Shown: one piece after another, positions 53,011 through 62,122 of the stretch | How the letters are laid out: each line of letters starts with the position of its first letter | Numbering within the stretch: the first letter of the stretch is position 1 | Assembly (NCBI GenBank): GCA_965230215.1 | Contig: CBDDKN010000002.1 | Location: forward strand, 1,116,001-1,180,000 | DNA from: RFSX01 sp965230215 | GTDB lineage: Bacteria; Bacteroidota; Bacteroidia; Chitinophagales; Saprospiraceae | Reading direction: 5' to 3' | Length of the DNA: 64,000 nt | Position numbers and translations under genes: made by a program | The notes under the pieces: generated by a model | What the model was told of the DNA's origin: nothing | Databases searched by the model: none | What the model saw: the letters and a program-made list of their open reading frames with translations, nothing else

Positions 53011-55944
53011 TTAAAATCCTCCAGTAGTACTTCTGTATATTTTTCCATCTTCTGTAGCGTACACACCGTTTAATCTGTTTCTCATATCTAGACAGCTTAC
53101 AGCGCCATCTTCAGACTGACGATACCAGTCAATACCTCTATTTGTAGATACTCTGATGCTGTTTTCGATACCGCTTCCCAGTCCCATCAGTGCCCAACCA
53201 TAGTTCTTATCCACTATTTCAAAATCGATGATACCGAACACGATGAAAGTATATTGCATTTGCCAGGTATTGCCACCGTCTTCAGTGACCATCATTGTAT
53301 TTGAAAAGAGATCTCCAGACACCCAAGCCAATTCGTCATTATAGAATTCGATGGTTGTAAATTCACCTTCCTGCAAACTGCCAAGATTTACCTTGCTCCA
53401 GTTTCTGCCATTGTCAAAACTTTCAAATATAATTGCTTCATAATCCACCGTTTCATCTGTACCTACAATGAATCCGGTTCCATTAGACTTGATATGGAAA
53501 TCATTAAACCATTCAAAATTACCTGAAGGTAGCCCAGAAGCATTCGCGAAGCTGCTGCCACCATTGAATGAATACTTGAATTCAGAGTTGTAGCCTCCTT
53601 CATCCTGTGTTAGAATCCAGATGCTGTTATTATTGGCCTGGATGGCGACGATTTTCCTGTTATTTGAAACTTGATGAATTGTTGTCCACTGTGAGCCATT
53701 TGAACTTCTCAAGATGGTTTCGTTATCGCCGGCTGCATATATGCCATTATTTGAAATGGCAAGATCATATAGATCAACGGAAACAGGCACAGAAGCTGCA
53801 GACCAAGTGGAACCACCATCATTTGAAAACATTATCCGTCCAGAGTTACCTGCAGCGACTACTCTATTATCATCTATATACTCAATTGCATTGAAGCTCA
53901 TATTGCTATTATCATAGACAACATTCCAGCCATTGGAACCTTCGGGATACTGAGGTGTAAAAGTCTTACTGTAATCCTCTCCAACAACAATACCATAGAA
54001 AGCTCCTGTCATAATTTCGATGTCCCAAAGTTTTCTGTTGGCAATCTTCTCGTTGGTCCATGTTACACCACCATCCCTAGTGGTGAATAATCGGCCTGTT
54101 GCAGATGTGGCGTAACCGGAAGTCCTTGTTACAAATTGCACTGACAATATATCGTGTCCTGACAGACCGTTCATACTGGTCCAACTCGATCCTCCATTCT
54201 CTGTCATTAAAAGCGTTCCATCTTCTCCTACGGCCCATCCAAATAAGTCATTAAGGAAAGAGACATCATGTAAGGTGCTGGTGGTATTGCTGTTTTGTTC
54301 AGCCCAATTTACACCTCCGTCCGTGGTTTTGAATATTTTACCCACAGTACCCACGGCCCATCCGATTTTGTCATCAATAAAATCTACACTGTAGAGATCC
54401 TGAATGATATTTGTATTGGTTTTATCCCATCTGTTTCCGCCATCATTGGTATACCAGATATTGCCTACGGTACCCACCATACATCCAAAGTTGCTGCCTA
54501 CGAATTCGATCTCATAGAGATCATTACCTGAAGTATTGAGTTGTATCTGTTGCCAGTTTTGTCCAGCATTTTCAGTCTTCAGTATTGCACCGTTATTACC
54601 ACATGCCCATATCGTGTTTCCATCAATGAAGTCAACACCTAATAGTGTCTGTGTAAGATTAGAATTTTGTGCTACCCAGTCAAAGGTTTCAGTTATCTCA
54701 TTGTAACTATCGGCAAAGTATATATCACCATTTCGACCAACCATACAGGCGAGAACATTATCTCTTATCTCATCATAGCCAATGCTTACATCCCACCAAA
54801 CTCTATCTGCCATAGTCGTATCTACGCCGTGGGTGTCTATCTCAACTTCAATGATTAAGTCTCCAATATCCCTCATGCCACCAGGACTACAAGATGGATT
54901 GGCAAACTCTATTTGACTTTGACCCAGCACAATTCCAGACAATGATGAAACCGTTTGAGCAAATACTTTTATCGAAGCATCTGATTTGATCGACATATCA
55001 AATCGGCCATTGTCTTCAGAATAAGTTCTGTTGCCGCCTGAAAAATCCAAGCCCTGTGCTTTTACCAATGCATTGGATAAAGGTGTTCCGTTTTGATCAA
55101 CGACCCGGCCTTTTATGGTGCAGCTTTCATCTATGTATAAGAAATCGGCATTCCAATTTGAAAAATGGGAGACGCTGCCCACATATTTTCCATCAACGAT
55201 ACTGGCGGAACCTTCTTCCTGCCAGATACCAGCCTCTTCGTCAAAGTAGAAGAGGGGAATTGGATCAGGAGCATTATTTAGAAGTTCCTGTGGAATTGGA
55301 ATCTGTATGTCCGCAATGGTACCATCTGCAAGATCTAACTCTTGACCGGCGGCACTTAATTCTACGTTTATGAATCCAAAAGATTCTAGGACGCCTTCTT
55401 CACCTGTGGCTGACATGCCGGTAAAATCTCCAGGAAATGCGTCGAAGAAGTTGTCAGCAACAGGACTGAAGTATTTTGCATTCATAGTGTAATCACCTGT
55501 ATAGGCCTGACCGTTTTGATCTTTAAGCCCATTAGCTGGAATGGATACAACAGCATTGTTAAATGATACTTCCTGGTCTTCAGAACTTGAGAGGCTTACA
55601 GATACATCAATTTCAAATAGTGATGCTGTGACCACAGTTTGTTTTTCCCTAAAGACATTGACCTTCCTGAAATTGCTTACGTAATTATCCTTCTCAAACT
55701 GTACAACATAGTTGTCTGGACTTAATCCGGTTAATTCGAAAATGCCACTTTCATCAGTATAAGCTACAGCACCATTAGCACTTACCTTTACATTGAATAG
55801 TGGACTGCCGCTTTCAGATGTCACTACACCTACCAGTTCTCCACCATTCGGGTCGGTCACGTCATCTGTATCGCATGATTCACATGAAACAAATACGCTT
55901 GTTATTGCCAGCGTAAGAGCAAGTAGTTTAAATAATTTTCTCAT
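53011..55944 (-). CDS. Large lipoprotein with Ycf48/BNR propeller repeats
   Basis: 977 residues. Type II signal peptide with lipobox FVSC (Cys21). Residues ~35-110 form a carboxypeptidase-regulatory-like beta domain (LVGVVTSESGSPLFNVKVSANG), a second similar domain lies at ~273-345 (KGRVVDQNGTPLSNALVKA), and from ~380 to the end come about a dozen Ycf48-type blades of the form WAVGTVGKIFKTTDGGVNW. No catalytic residues. Ycf48 proteins act as assembly factors in photosynthesis; here the fold is just a repeat propeller on a surface lipoprotein, role unknown. It is monocistronic; the 190 bases upstream contain no obvious TAnnTTTG box. Confidence 0.85.
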   Translation of the reverse strand: MRKLFKLLALTLAITSVFVSCESCDTDDVTDPNGGELVGVVTSESGSPLFNVKVSANGAVAYTDESGIFELTGLSPDNYVVQFEKDNYVSNFRKVNVFREKQTVVTASLFEIDVSVSLSSSEDQEVSFNNAVVSIPANGLKDQNGQAYTGDYTMNAKYFSPVADNFFDAFPGDFTGMSATGEEGVLESFGFINVELSAAGQELDLADGTIADIQIPIPQELLNNAPDPIPLFYFDEEAGIWQEEGSASIVDGKYVGSVSHFSNWNADFLYIDESCTIKGRVVDQNGTPLSNALVKAQGLDFSGGNRTYSEDNGRFDMSIKSDASIKVFAQTVSSLSGIVLGQSQIEFANPSCSPGGMRDIGDLIIEVEIDTHGVDTTMADRVWWDVSIGYDEIRDNVLACMVGRNGDIYFADSYNEITETFDWVAQNSNLTQTLLGVDFIDGNTIWACGNNGAILKTENAGQNWQQIQLNTSGNDLYEIEFVGSNFGCMVGTVGNIWYTNDGGNRWDKTNTNIIQDLYSVDFIDDKIGWAVGTVGKIFKTTDGGVNWAEQNSNTTSTLHDVSFLNDLFGWAVGEDGTLLMTENGGSSWTSMNGLSGHDILSVQFVTRTSGYATSATGRLFTTRDGGVTWTNEKIANRKLWDIEIMTGAFYGIVVGEDYSKTFTPQYPEGSNGWNVVYDNSNMSFNAIEYIDDNRVVAAGNSGRIMFSNDGGSTWSAASVPVSVDLYDLAISNNGIYAAGDNETILRSSNGSQWTTIHQVSNNRKIVAIQANNNSIWILTQDEGGYNSEFKYSFNGGSSFANASGLPSGNFEWFNDFHIKSNGTGFIVGTDETVDYEAIIFESFDNGRNWSKVNLGSLQEGEFTTIEFYNDELAWVSGDLFSNTMMVTEDGGNTWQMQYTFIVFGIIDFEIVDKNYGWALMGLGSGIENSIRVSTNRGIDWYRQSEDGAVSCLDMRNRLNGVYATEDGKIYRSTTGGF

Positions 55945-56134
55945 ATCTAATTCAATTGATTATACTTAAAAATTATGCAGCTAACCAATCAAAAAGAATG
56001 AGTTTACTCAGAATAGAAATTGATTGTAATCAATAAAAATATTATTAAAGCAGAGTAACTTTAAGGAGGAGTATATCATAAGATTAGGTGATGTAATTAT
56101 TACTCAATAAGACACCACCTAATCCGTTTTTTAA

Positions 56135-56551
56135 TCAATCTCTGCCAAGCCACCACCCGACTACACCACCGGTGATGCCCATGGAAACGATGACGCCTAA
56201 TACATCGATAATAGCCCCTGTTGGTGTCACGATATGCGTTGTCCCCAACTGAATCATATTGCCGGTCATGCTGAAGAGGAACCCTATAACTGCGCCAGCC
56301 TTCATACCAGTAGAGAAAGTACTGATCGAGGCCCATCGGCCATAGATTATAGCTAAGAGCAATCCGATACAAAGATGACCAATGATCATAGGTATCCAAA
56401 GCATCTCTTCATCAGAGCGCATTACGCCGGTTGCACTACCCATATGGGATTCCATAATTCCGGAGAGGGCAATACCCCAGATGAGCCAGCCAAGTAAAAA
56501 GGCTACTACAGCACCTACCAGTGCAGAGATAAGAATTTTGTTGGTGTTCAT
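56135..56551 (-). CDS. Hypothetical four-helix membrane protein
   Basis: 138 residues, ~75% hydrophobic, with four helices (about 7-28, 50-70, 80-103 and 112-134). Gly-rich helices (SALVGAVVAFLLGWLIWGIAL, GGVVGWWLGRD) and a short acidic MRSDEEMLW loop. No domain recognised. It diverges from the response regulator gene (167-base gap). Confidence 0.75.
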   Translation of the reverse strand: MNTNKILISALVGAVVAFLLGWLIWGIALSGIMESHMGSATGVMRSDEEMLWIPMIIGHLCIGLLLAIIYGRWASISTFSTGMKAGAVIGFLFSMTGNMIQLGTTHIVTPTGAIIDVLGVIVSMGITGGVVGWWLGRD

Positions 56552-56718
56552 AGTGTTGTGTTTAGTTTTGAATAATTCTTAAATTAACAAATAGAGTTTA
56601 AACTTGGAGTTAAGCATTAATTGATCAGAACACAATCCATTATATCCTCTAATCCCTAAGTGTAATGTTTGTGATGCCTGTATTATCCATATTTGTTTTA
56701 TAGAACAAAAGGAATGAC

Positions 56719-57330
56719 ATGACCAAGGTATTAATAGTTGAAGATGAGCCGATGATCGCGAAGGAGATTGCATTTAATCTTCAGGATCACGGTTATGAAA
56801 TTGCTGGTATTGCTCATAGCTATGAAAAAGCCTTGATGATACTTCATTCCCGTACAATTGATATTGCGCTGTTGGATATTGCCATTAAAGGGACACGTAA
56901 TGGCATTGAATTGGGTGAATTGCTTCGGGCGAAATTCAAGATTCCATTTGTAATATTGAGTTCTTATTGTGATGATGAAACAGTAACTGAAGCTTCAGCT
57001 GCTGGAGCGGAAGGATATATTGTAAAGCCTTTTAAAAAGAGAGATTTGCGACCTGCTATAGAGATTGCATTAAGCAAGTCAAATTCAAGACGGAAGCGAA
57101 TCCCAACACGAGATGAAATCAATAAGGATAAGCTTGACAAAATTACGAAGACTGAATATGCCATCATTCAACTGATATGTGAGGGTAAGGTAAACTCTGC
57201 CATAGGAGAAGAGATGAACATATCAATCAATACAGTGAAAAAGCATACCAATAATATCTACCGTAAATTAGATGTAAATCGCAAACCCAACTTAATAGCC
57301 TATCTGCAAGAGTTGATGAAAGGACTATAG
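56719..57330 (+). CDS. Response regulator, REC + LuxR-type HTH
   Basis: 203 residues. REC domain 1-120: acidic pair Glu8/Asp9 (EDEP), phosphoacceptor Asp53 in LLDIAI, Ser81/82 and Lys103 in IVKPF. The linker is basic (SRRKRIPTRDE) and the C-terminal HTH (about 140-200) has TEYAIIQLICEGKVNSAIGEEMNISINTVKKHTNNIYRKL of the LuxR/NarL fold. A convergent histidine kinase gene overlaps its stop by six bases, so the pair is probably cognate. Confidence 0.92.
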   Translation: MTKVLIVEDEPMIAKEIAFNLQDHGYEIAGIAHSYEKALMILHSRTIDIALLDIAIKGTRNGIELGELLRAKFKIPFVILSSYCDDETVTEASAAGAEGYIVKPFKKRDLRPAIEIALSKSNSRRKRIPTRDEINKDKLDKITKTEYAIIQLICEGKVNSAIGEEMNISINTVKKHTNNIYRKLDVNRKPNLIAYLQELMKGL

Positions 57331-59337
57331 ATATTTTCCTTCATTGAACACAAACTGAATTGAAGCGCCTTTGGTGTTGTCTATAGTTATGTTTGCTTCG
57401 AGTTTCTCAGCAAATGATTTAATGATTTCAACCCCAAGTGATTCTGATGTATCTGGAAGGGTTTCAAAAGGAAATCCGATGCCGTCATCGGAATACTGTA
57501 ATACTATATCACCATTACGTTTTAGTACATCTACTGTTATAAGCCCTTCGGGCTTATTGACAAATGCATGCTTGAGAGAATTGGTGATCAGTTCATTGAG
57601 TATTAAACCCAATGGTATGATTGTTTCAATATCGAGTATAATTTCTTCGATGTTGGTTTTAAATTCTACCGGTGTAGGATTTTCCTGATAAGAGTCTTGA
57701 ATATCCTCAATCAGATCGTTGAAGTAAAGTTTAATACTGAGAGCATTTAGATCCTGGTTGTTGAATAGTTTCTGATGTAGCAATGCCATAGCCTGAACAC
57801 GTGAGCGGGCAGTTTTGATAGCAGATGCCGATTGGTTCTCAGGATCAAATCGTGATTGAAGGCTTAATAGAGAGGAAATTACCTGTAGGTTATTCTTAAC
57901 GCGATGATGAATTTCTTTTAACAGCATTTTGTTGGTTTCCAATGCTGAGTTGATGACTTCGTTTTTGGATTCCAGGGTTATCGCTGCTCTATTCTTATTT
58001 CTATATAGGGTATATAATAATCCAATTATGAAGCCAAGACCGATAAGAATTGTGATAAGGTAGATGCGTACTTTTTTCTGAGCTTCAATGTTTTGTTCTT
58101 TTAACCTGTTTTGTTCTTCAAGCAGGCTGACTTCTTCTTCGATTTCTTCTTTTTCAAATTTAATGTCTAACTGTTTGATTTGATTTATAACATCATCCGA
58201 GTTTAACCTGTAATATAAGCTATCATATAATTGTCTGTATTGAAGGGCATTTTTATAATCTTCAGTCTTTTCATAGTAATCTGAGATAGCCTTATATGAG
58301 CTCATTAATTTGCTATCACGCTTACTCTTTTTTGCGTTATCAATAAGTGATGGTATAATTGACTTGGCTTCATTGAACCGTTTTGTTTCATTAAAAAACA
58401 GGAGACGATTGAGTTCAATGTCAGCAAGTAACTTGTGGTTGTTATATAACTTTCCATTATGGTATGCAGAATCCAGGTATAGTTCCGCTCTTGCATAGTC
58501 CTTATCTTTTCTTGCCAGAACAGCAATGGATATGTAACCATGTATTCTAATTCTATAAGAACTTGACCTTGTCCAGACTTCGTTGACTTTATCAAAATAG
58601 ATTCTAGCAAGGCTATCTTGATTTGTCTGGGTATAGCACCTAGCAAGATTGGTCATTAGGGTAGGTCGCCAACTTGAGTTTTGGGTATCTTTATGATTTA
58701 GGAAAAACTCAAGAGTATTTATAGCCGAGTTATAATCTCCAATCTGCATATATGCAATGGCCAGACGATTAAACAAATCAGGAGATAAAGGTAAATCAGA
58801 ATCTGTCTTTCTTATCTTTTGAGCAGTTAGCAGCGCATCAATAGCTTTTACGTAATTGCCTTTGGATCTTTCTAGGTAGCCTTTTTTTACCAAGGTAGAG
58901 GCATGCCATCTTACATTTTGAACCCTACGCCAATATTCTATTCCTTGATTGATATGTTTTTCGGCATTTTCATAATCGCCATTATTTATGAAAGAAAGTG
59001 ACATACTGCATAGGACCATGTGATAAAGCGAGTCATGTCCTATTTCTTCGAAGATCTTTATTGCTTTCCAATTATAAGACAGGGCTAGTGAGTCTATGTG
59101 ACGTGCACTTTTTTTCCCCAATTCATAGTACAATTCGCCGATGGCCAATGGTTCCTGTAGCGAATCCAGTTGACTTTCTTTATCCAAACAGTATTGGTAG
59201 AACTCTTCTGAAACGCGGCCCTCGTATGATTTAATAATCTGAGCAAAGCTATCTGAAGAGGCAATTAGTATTATCACAATAACCATGATAATACAACTGC
59301 ATCTATGCTTAATTATATGTAGCAATGATAGACTCAA
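57325..59337 (-). CDS. TPR histidine kinase, HisKA_2/HWE type
   Basis: 670 residues. An N-terminal signal segment (about 10-32) is followed by TPR helices from ~60 to 400, a coiled-coil, a membrane helix (about 423-443, IYLITILIGLGFIIGLLYTLY), a HisKA_2 region with phospho-His in EIHHRVKNNLQVISSLLSLQ (His near 478) and an HATPase with DDGIGFPF (G1) and ESLGVEI (G2 region). The periplasmic TPR sensor with HisKA_2 is common in Bacteroidota. It converges on the response regulator, so partner identity is plausible. Confidence 0.92.
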   Translation of the reverse strand: MSLSLLHIIKHRCSCIIMVIVIILIASSDSFAQIIKSYEGRVSEEFYQYCLDKESQLDSLQEPLAIGELYYELGKKSARHIDSLALSYNWKAIKIFEEIGHDSLYHMVLCSMSLSFINNGDYENAEKHINQGIEYWRRVQNVRWHASTLVKKGYLERSKGNYVKAIDALLTAQKIRKTDSDLPLSPDLFNRLAIAYMQIGDYNSAINTLEFFLNHKDTQNSSWRPTLMTNLARCYTQTNQDSLARIYFDKVNEVWTRSSSYRIRIHGYISIAVLARKDKDYARAELYLDSAYHNGKLYNNHKLLADIELNRLLFFNETKRFNEAKSIIPSLIDNAKKSKRDSKLMSSYKAISDYYEKTEDYKNALQYRQLYDSLYYRLNSDDVINQIKQLDIKFEKEEIEEEVSLLEEQNRLKEQNIEAQKKVRIYLITILIGLGFIIGLLYTLYRNKNRAAITLESKNEVINSALETNKMLLKEIHHRVKNNLQVISSLLSLQSRFDPENQSASAIKTARSRVQAMALLHQKLFNNQDLNALSIKLYFNDLIEDIQDSYQENPTPVEFKTNIEEIILDIETIIPLGLILNELITNSLKHAFVNKPEGLITVDVLKRNGDIVLQYSDDGIGFPFETLPDTSESLGVEIIKSFAEKLEANITIDNTKGASIQFVFNEGKYL

Positions 59338-59543
59338 GATCGAATATTAACATGCAAGTATGATGAAATCTACATGTATTTCATTTTGCAAACAAAAAAA
59401 CCGAGGCTTATTAGTGAAAAAATAATACTTAAGTGGTACGTCAAAAATGCTTCTTAGGCAAACTAATACTTTAGGGTAATGTCTAAATCTTGATGTGATT
59501 CCAAATTTGATCAAACACTTTAAAAATCAAAAAAAGGAACATC

Positions 59544-61265
59544 ATGAAAAATTATTTTAAAGAATATGTGATGGCATTTTGTGCAGTAGCAATATTGACC
59601 TTTGTGCCTTTTATGTCACAGGCCCAGATAGGTGTCAATACCGATGATGCCATTAAGATTGGCAATACAACAACGAATTCCGATGGTACAATAAGATTTA
59701 CAGGTACCGATTTTGAAGGTTACTTCAACGCGATGTGGCACTCACTCACCGGTGCAGGTGGAGGTGCCAGTGTATGGAATACATCTGGTTCTGATATCTA
59801 TTTCAATACCGGTGATGTAGGAATCGGCGTGATGATGCCAGATGAGCAGTTGCATGTCGGGGGAACAACAAAGATTGAATTGAATTCAACCACTGGAACA
59901 CCACACTTACTTCTTGTTGAAGATGACTTTTCAGCTGGAGGTTCAACAAGGGTAGAGTTCAATCATTCTGACAATCCAACAGACTATTTTGAGTTAAGAT
60001 CATTTGTGACTTCTAATCCAGCAGTAGATCAACTGATAGGTTGGTACTATAATGGTAATGAACGTGTTATTTATAATGAATCTGAGAGTGGGCTAGGAAT
60101 AGGAACAGGCTTACCTTCTGCTGCTCTGGATGTTATTGGCGACGGTGAGTTCACCCACAACTCAAGCGGATCAGACCCAACCCTAGAATTGTGGGAAACA
60201 CAGGATGATGATTTTGCAAGACTTTTCTTTCGAAATGCAGCTAACCCAGCCAACCGTTGGGCAATATCAGCAAGAACAGGTACAACATTTGATCATATAC
60301 TCGGATGGTATTATGATGGAAGTCCGCGTGTGATTTACAATGAAGACCTGGATGGTTTTGGAATTGGTACTTCATCTCCATCTGAAAAACTTGAAGTTGC
60401 AATAGGTGGAGGTATAGCTGATGGTATTCGAATTGACGGCGATGGAACAGGTGATGCCAGGTTAAGTATAAACAATGACAATGGCAACCATTATCTCTTT
60501 GATGATGCTGATGATAGCAATAACCTCAAAATTGAAAGTGCCAATGGATTTGCAATTAATACCAATGGCCCTACTAAGAGAGTTGATATCAGGTCGAATG
60601 GGGAAGTAGGAATCAATACAGATGCCAATGCCAATTACCGTCTATTTGTAGATTCCAATAATGACATCATTAATATATTCAGTAGAGCAGATGGTACAGG
60701 AAACCGCGAAGCCATTTATGGTTCTGCAATTAGTGCAGGGGCGCAATTGAAGCGCGGTGTCAGAGGTAATATTGCTGGTACTGGAGGAACAGGAACTTCT
60801 CAAGGTGTATATGGATCAGCATCTACAACACCATCCAACTTTTGGGCTGTTTATGCTCAAGGAGATCTTTGGTATACTGGATCACTTAAGGCGCCATCTG
60901 ATCAAAGGCTAAAAAAGAACATTGCTGATCTTGAACCTGTCCTTGACAGACTTATGCAGATTGAAACTGTAACTTATGAATTTGACAGAGAGAGGTATCC
61001 TTATGCCAATCTTGCCAATGGACCTCAGATTGGATTTATTGCTCAAAATATTGGCGAGCACTTCCCAACACTTGTTGAGGAGGAGAAGCACATGATTGAA
61101 ACATCATTTGATATCGAGAGTGGTGAAGCAACTTACGAGGAAGTAAACATTTTGGGAATGAGCCAAATAGAAATGATTCCAGTATTGACAAAGGCCATTC
61201 AGGAACAACAGGAATTGATTAATTATTTACTTGAGGAAATTGAAACACTTAAAGAGGATAGATAA
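59544..61265 (+). CDS. Secreted fibre-like protein with C-terminal S74 chaperone domain
   Basis: 573 residues. A signal peptide (FVPFMSQAQ, about 1-28) leads to repeated beta blocks separated by Gly/Asn/Ser-rich segments that repeat in register (for example GWYYNGNERVIYNESESGLGIGTGLPSAALDV, then GWYYDGSPRVIYNEDLDGFGIGTSSPSEKLEV), typical of trimeric fibres. C-terminal ~120 residues are the peptidase_S74 intramolecular chaperone domain: APSDQRLKKNIADLEPVLDRL with the Ser-Asp/Lys catalytic motif, which self-cleaves once the trimer folds. No phage genes nearby. Ends in a coiled-coil (QEQQELINYLLEEIETLKED). Confidence 0.88.
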   Translation: MKNYFKEYVMAFCAVAILTFVPFMSQAQIGVNTDDAIKIGNTTTNSDGTIRFTGTDFEGYFNAMWHSLTGAGGGASVWNTSGSDIYFNTGDVGIGVMMPDEQLHVGGTTKIELNSTTGTPHLLLVEDDFSAGGSTRVEFNHSDNPTDYFELRSFVTSNPAVDQLIGWYYNGNERVIYNESESGLGIGTGLPSAALDVIGDGEFTHNSSGSDPTLELWETQDDDFARLFFRNAANPANRWAISARTGTTFDHILGWYYDGSPRVIYNEDLDGFGIGTSSPSEKLEVAIGGGIADGIRIDGDGTGDARLSINNDNGNHYLFDDADDSNNLKIESANGFAINTNGPTKRVDIRSNGEVGINTDANANYRLFVDSNNDIINIFSRADGTGNREAIYGSAISAGAQLKRGVRGNIAGTGGTGTSQGVYGSASTTPSNFWAVYAQGDLWYTGSLKAPSDQRLKKNIADLEPVLDRLMQIETVTYEFDRERYPYANLANGPQIGFIAQNIGEHFPTLVEEEKHMIETSFDIESGEATYEEVNILGMSQIEMIPVLTKAIQEQQELINYLLEEIETLKEDR

Positions 61266-61283
61266 TTGATAAAATTAGTAAGA

Positions 61284-61305
61284 GTGGGAGGCTTCGGCTT
61301 CCCAC
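61284..61305 (+). terminator. Rho-independent terminator with UUCG tetraloop
   Basis: A nine-pair stem (one G-U pair) closing a C-UUCG-G tetraloop, followed by TATTTTAG, 18 bases after the stop of the S74 fibre gene. Confidence 0.85.
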
Positions 61306-61332
61306 TATTTTAGTCATATTAAAACAACTGTC

Positions 61333-61563
61333 ATGTATAAATTTCAAAATATAGATTTGACACAGCGTGAAGAGCAGATTCTGGAGTGTATTTCTCATGG
61401 AATGACAGTGAAGGAGATAGCTTCATGTCTCTATCTTTCTCCTCATACAGTAATAACTTATCGCAGGAACCTGTTGAGAAAACTTGACGCACCCAATGGT
61501 GCAGGCTTGGTTCGAAAGGCATTTGAATATGGCTTTTTATATCTAAAAGCAGTTGCCTCTTGA
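61333..61563 (+). CDS. Stand-alone LuxR-type HTH protein
   Basis: 76 residues consisting of little more than a GerE HTH: LTQREEQILECISHGMTVKEIASCLYLSPHTVITYRRNLLRKLDA (about 9-53). No receiver domain. It lies downstream of the S74 fibre gene beyond a terminator, so has its own promoter; could be a DNA-binding partner of the nearby response regulator. ATG at 61333. Confidence 0.85.
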   Translation: MYKFQNIDLTQREEQILECISHGMTVKEIASCLYLSPHTVITYRRNLLRKLDAPNGAGLVRKAFEYGFLYLKAVAS

Positions 61564-61662
61564 TCATTTAATTTGTTACGATTCATTTCAATATCAAGTT
61601 ACCTTTACCTTTATTCAATTGGTTTTAACGTGTTATAAGTATGGCATACTTTACATATGATA

Positions 61663-61782
61663 TTAAATGTCGTCTTCATCCCTAAAAACACCTGTTCCAG
61701 TCAATAAAATAAGGCCTTTATCACCCAATCGTATCATTGACAGCTTATTAGGTTGAAATTTGAAAGTATAACGATTACCTAA
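61663..61782 (-). pseudogene. Possible gene remnant or short ORF
   Basis: 39 codons open between two in-frame stops. The predicted residues (NRYTFKFQPNKLSMIRL, then LILLTGTGVFRDEDDI) look protein-like (alternating beta pattern, acidic end), but there is no credible start except ATG in the middle (MIRLGDKG...). It could be the tail of a decayed lipocalin-type gene. Low certainty. Confidence 0.25.
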
Positions 61783-61989
61783 TTAAAATCTAATAATATG
61801 ATACGCTATCAATTTTATTTCTGGGCTGTGTACATACTTCAGAACATGCTTACAAATAGCAATGTGTAATACTGTTAGAAACAGTCCTGAAAAGATTAAC
61901 CTGAAACAATCAAAATAACTGATAGGCGTTCACTACGGAACTGGCTTTACCGAGACGTTTAATCAAGTTAAATGATTGAGAAAACGAGA

Positions 61990-62018
61990 GCTCTATATCT
62001 TTTGATATAGGGCTTTTT
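61990..62018 (+). terminator. Strong intrinsic terminator upstream of acs
   Basis: Ten-pair stem (one G-U) GCTCTATATC/GATATAGGGC with a TTTT loop, immediately followed by TTTTTCATTT. No plus-strand gene ends shortly before it (the nearest stop is ~425 bases away), so it may end a small RNA or act as an attenuator in the acs leader. Confidence 0.7.
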
Positions 62019-62122
62019 CATTTACATTGTATTTGTTAATAATGAGATAAATCATCTCTTTCTGCTCTCTTCGTCATTATTCTTTTTTTGTTAACGCCTT
62101 ATATTAGAAGCAAAATAAAAAA

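Larger units (their letters stand above)
61564..62122. other. 559-base gene-poor region before acs
   Basis: Holds no full gene. A strong terminator (61990-62018), an upstream region with short hairpins such as ACTGTT-AGA-AACAGT (about 61870-61885), an isolated protein-like frame on the minus strand (61663-61782), and a 23-codon plus-strand ATG frame at 61798 that I do not trust. The end of the region must contain the acs promoter; no clean TAnnTTTG box is seen. Confidence 0.5.

Noticed and set aside
61798..61869. 23-codon ATG frame upstream of the acs terminator
   Set aside because: Possible leader peptide, but composition is unremarkable and no attenuation logic (runs of one codon) can be seen.
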